DNA of 6,369 nucleotides from assembly GCA_002383325.1 (NCBI GenBank), contig DFYJ01000032.1, forward strand, positions 51,672 through 58,040. The letters run 5' to 3'. Each line of letters opens with the position of its first letter. Within the stretch, counting starts at the first letter, position 1. The notes below the pieces were generated by a model. It had not been told where the DNA came from and ran no database searches. It saw only the letters and a program-made list of their open reading frames with translations. This DNA is from Candidatus Aminicenantes bacterium UBA4085 (GTDB lineage Bacteria; Acidobacteriota; Aminicenantia; Aminicenantales; UBA4085). This document shows, piece by piece, positions 5,711-6,369 of this stretch. Both the position numbers and the translations under genes were made by a program.

Positions 5711-6328
5711 TCAGCCCAGCCGGGACTTGAGGCCGGCGCAGTCGAGGACCCGGATGGACGGTCCGCGGACCTCGATCAGGCCCTCGTCCCGCAGCTGGCG
5801 CAGGGTCCGGGAGAGCGTCTCCGAGACCGTCCCAAGGAACTTGGCCAGATCGCCCTTGCTCATCGGCAGGTCGATGCGGCATCCGCCCTCCCCGCCGCAA
5901 CGCGAGAGCAAAAACTCGGCCAGGCGCTGGGGGACGGTCTGCATACCGAGACTCTCGACCCGGCCGGAGAGGCTGACGCACTTGCGGGCCAGGAGGCGGA
6001 CGAAGAAGCGGGCCGCCGCGGGATCAGAGGCGATGGCCTTTTCCACGGCGGCCGCCGGGAAAGCCAAGACGCGGCTGTCGCGGGCCGCCTGAGCAAAAAA
6101 GGGATAGCGGCCGCGGACCAGGGCGAAAGCCTCGCCGACGAAATCGCCGGAGTCAAGGCGGGTGACCTCCATCTCGCGGCCCTGGTCGTCCAGCTTGAAG
6201 ACCCGGATCCCGCCATGCAGGAGAAGGTAGAAGACATCCGCGGGATCCTCGGCCTGGAACAGGGGCGCGCCCTTGACCAGGCGCTTCTCCCGGCCCAGCC
6301 TTCGAATCGCGGCCGGCAGCTCGTTCAT
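5711..6328 (-). CDS. Crp/Fnr-family transcriptional regulator
   Basis: The protein has 205 residues when started at the ATG at 6328-6326 (MNELPAAIRR). Residues about 10-115 are a cyclic-nucleotide-binding-like beta barrel (GAPLFQAEDPADVFYLLLHGGIRVF, then RLDSGDFVGEAFAL). The phosphate-binding cassette is altered: GEAFALVRGRYPFFAQA lacks the Arg-Ser pair used by CRP to hold cAMP, so cAMP is an unlikely ligand. A dimerisation helix (about 101-128) leads to a winged HTH (about 131-195). Its recognition helix TVSETLSRTLRQL contains E170, S173 and R174, as in FNR. The N-terminal Cys cluster of FNR is absent, so it is not a classical 4Fe-4S oxygen sensor. Heme or NO sensing as in HcpR/DNR types is possible but unproven. 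It sits upstream of, and in the same direction as, the ferredoxin-like gene. A longer start at 6367 would lie inside a REP repeat and is rejected. Confidence 0.9.
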   Translation of the reverse strand: MNELPAAIRRLGREKRLVKGAPLFQAEDPADVFYLLLHGGIRVFKLDDQGREMEVTRLDSGDFVGEAFALVRGRYPFFAQAARDSRVLAFPAAAVEKAIASDPAAARFFVRLLARKCVSLSGRVESLGMQTVPQRLAEFLLSRCGGEGGCRIDLPMSKGDLAKFLGTVSETLSRTLRQLRDEGLIEVRGPSIRVLDCAGLKSRLG

Positions 6329-6334
6329 GCCCTG

Positions 6335-6340
6335 ATTATA
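6335..6340 (-). promoter_or_regulatory. Perfect -10 hexamer close to the regulator start (possible leaderless mRNA)
   Basis: TATAAT on the minus strand ends 6 nt before the ATG (6328). Transcription starting 7 nt downstream of the hexamer would begin at or next to the A of the ATG. No Shine-Dalgarno at useful spacing is seen; AGGG lies only 1 nt from the ATG. The -35 region would fall within the REP copy at 6350-6369 and is a poor match. The overlapping ATTATAAT (6335-6342) also reads TATAAT on the + strand. Confidence 0.5.
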
Positions 6341-6349
6341 ATACAGGGA

Positions 6350-6369
6350 GGGGTCAGGTCTTGACATTT
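6350..6369 (+). repeat. REP-type repeat, copy D, cut by the window edge
   Basis: Its 20 bases are identical to the first 20 of copy A (4665-4684), including the full TTGACAT heptamer. It lies 21 bp upstream of the regulator ATG and runs off the right edge, so any inverted partner or transposase gene would be outside. Confidence 0.85.

Noticed and set aside
5152..5730. A 192-codon + strand frame with a hydrophobic stretch opposite the ferredoxin-like gene
   Set aside because: It is antisense to a protein with intact ferredoxin Cys motifs and covers the operator region. It has no ribosome binding site or family similarity.

Overview
The window is GC-rich bacterial DNA with dense coding and short intergenic gaps. 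It carries exported peptidases and an anaerobe-type redox locus. This fits an anaerobic or facultative heterotroph that ferments protein, possibly from the Acidobacteriota/Aminicenantota or deltaproteobacterial-like groups. That placement is a guess from gene content and codon bias; there is no rRNA or other marker gene.

Left part (1-1760, + strand): the C-terminal 325 residues of a family C69 (PepD-like) dipeptidase run in from the left edge. A short secreted protein resembling DUF6305 follows, with its own Shine-Dalgarno and a possible promoter. A textbook intrinsic terminator with a cUUCGg tetraloop closes it.

Centre (1779-4661, + strand): a TTGACA/TATATA promoter precedes a 939-residue exported M14 zinc carboxypeptidase-like protein. 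Its Zn motif (HATE plus a downstream His) is intact. A long C-terminal region resembles a class I glutamine-amidotransferase (ThuA-like) fold and is joined by Gly/Pro-rich linkers. With the C69 gene, this gives two peptidase genes close together.

Convergent junction (4662-4821): the whole gap is filled by short REP-type repeats. One is a solo copy. The other is a 93-bp inverted pair (REPIN-like) whose outer end touches the stop codon of the gene on the opposite strand. A fourth copy runs off the right edge at 6350-6369. No transposase lies in the window.

Right part (4822-6328, - strand): a Crp/Fnr-family regulator is followed by a 274-residue iron-sulfur protein. The 64-bp gap between them holds a perfect TTGAC-N4-GTCAA palindrome. 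It sits at class II activator spacing (-41.5) from a plausible -10 box. The simplest reading is that the regulator, or a paralogue, controls the ferredoxin gene in an FNR/HcpR-like redox or nitrosative-stress response. The regulator's own promoter appears to lie so close to its ATG that the mRNA may be leaderless, and its -35 region would fall within the REP copy.

No wholly new system is evident. The points most worth follow-up are the REP subtypes with coordinated heptamer changes, the REP/gene boundaries, and the predicted operator.
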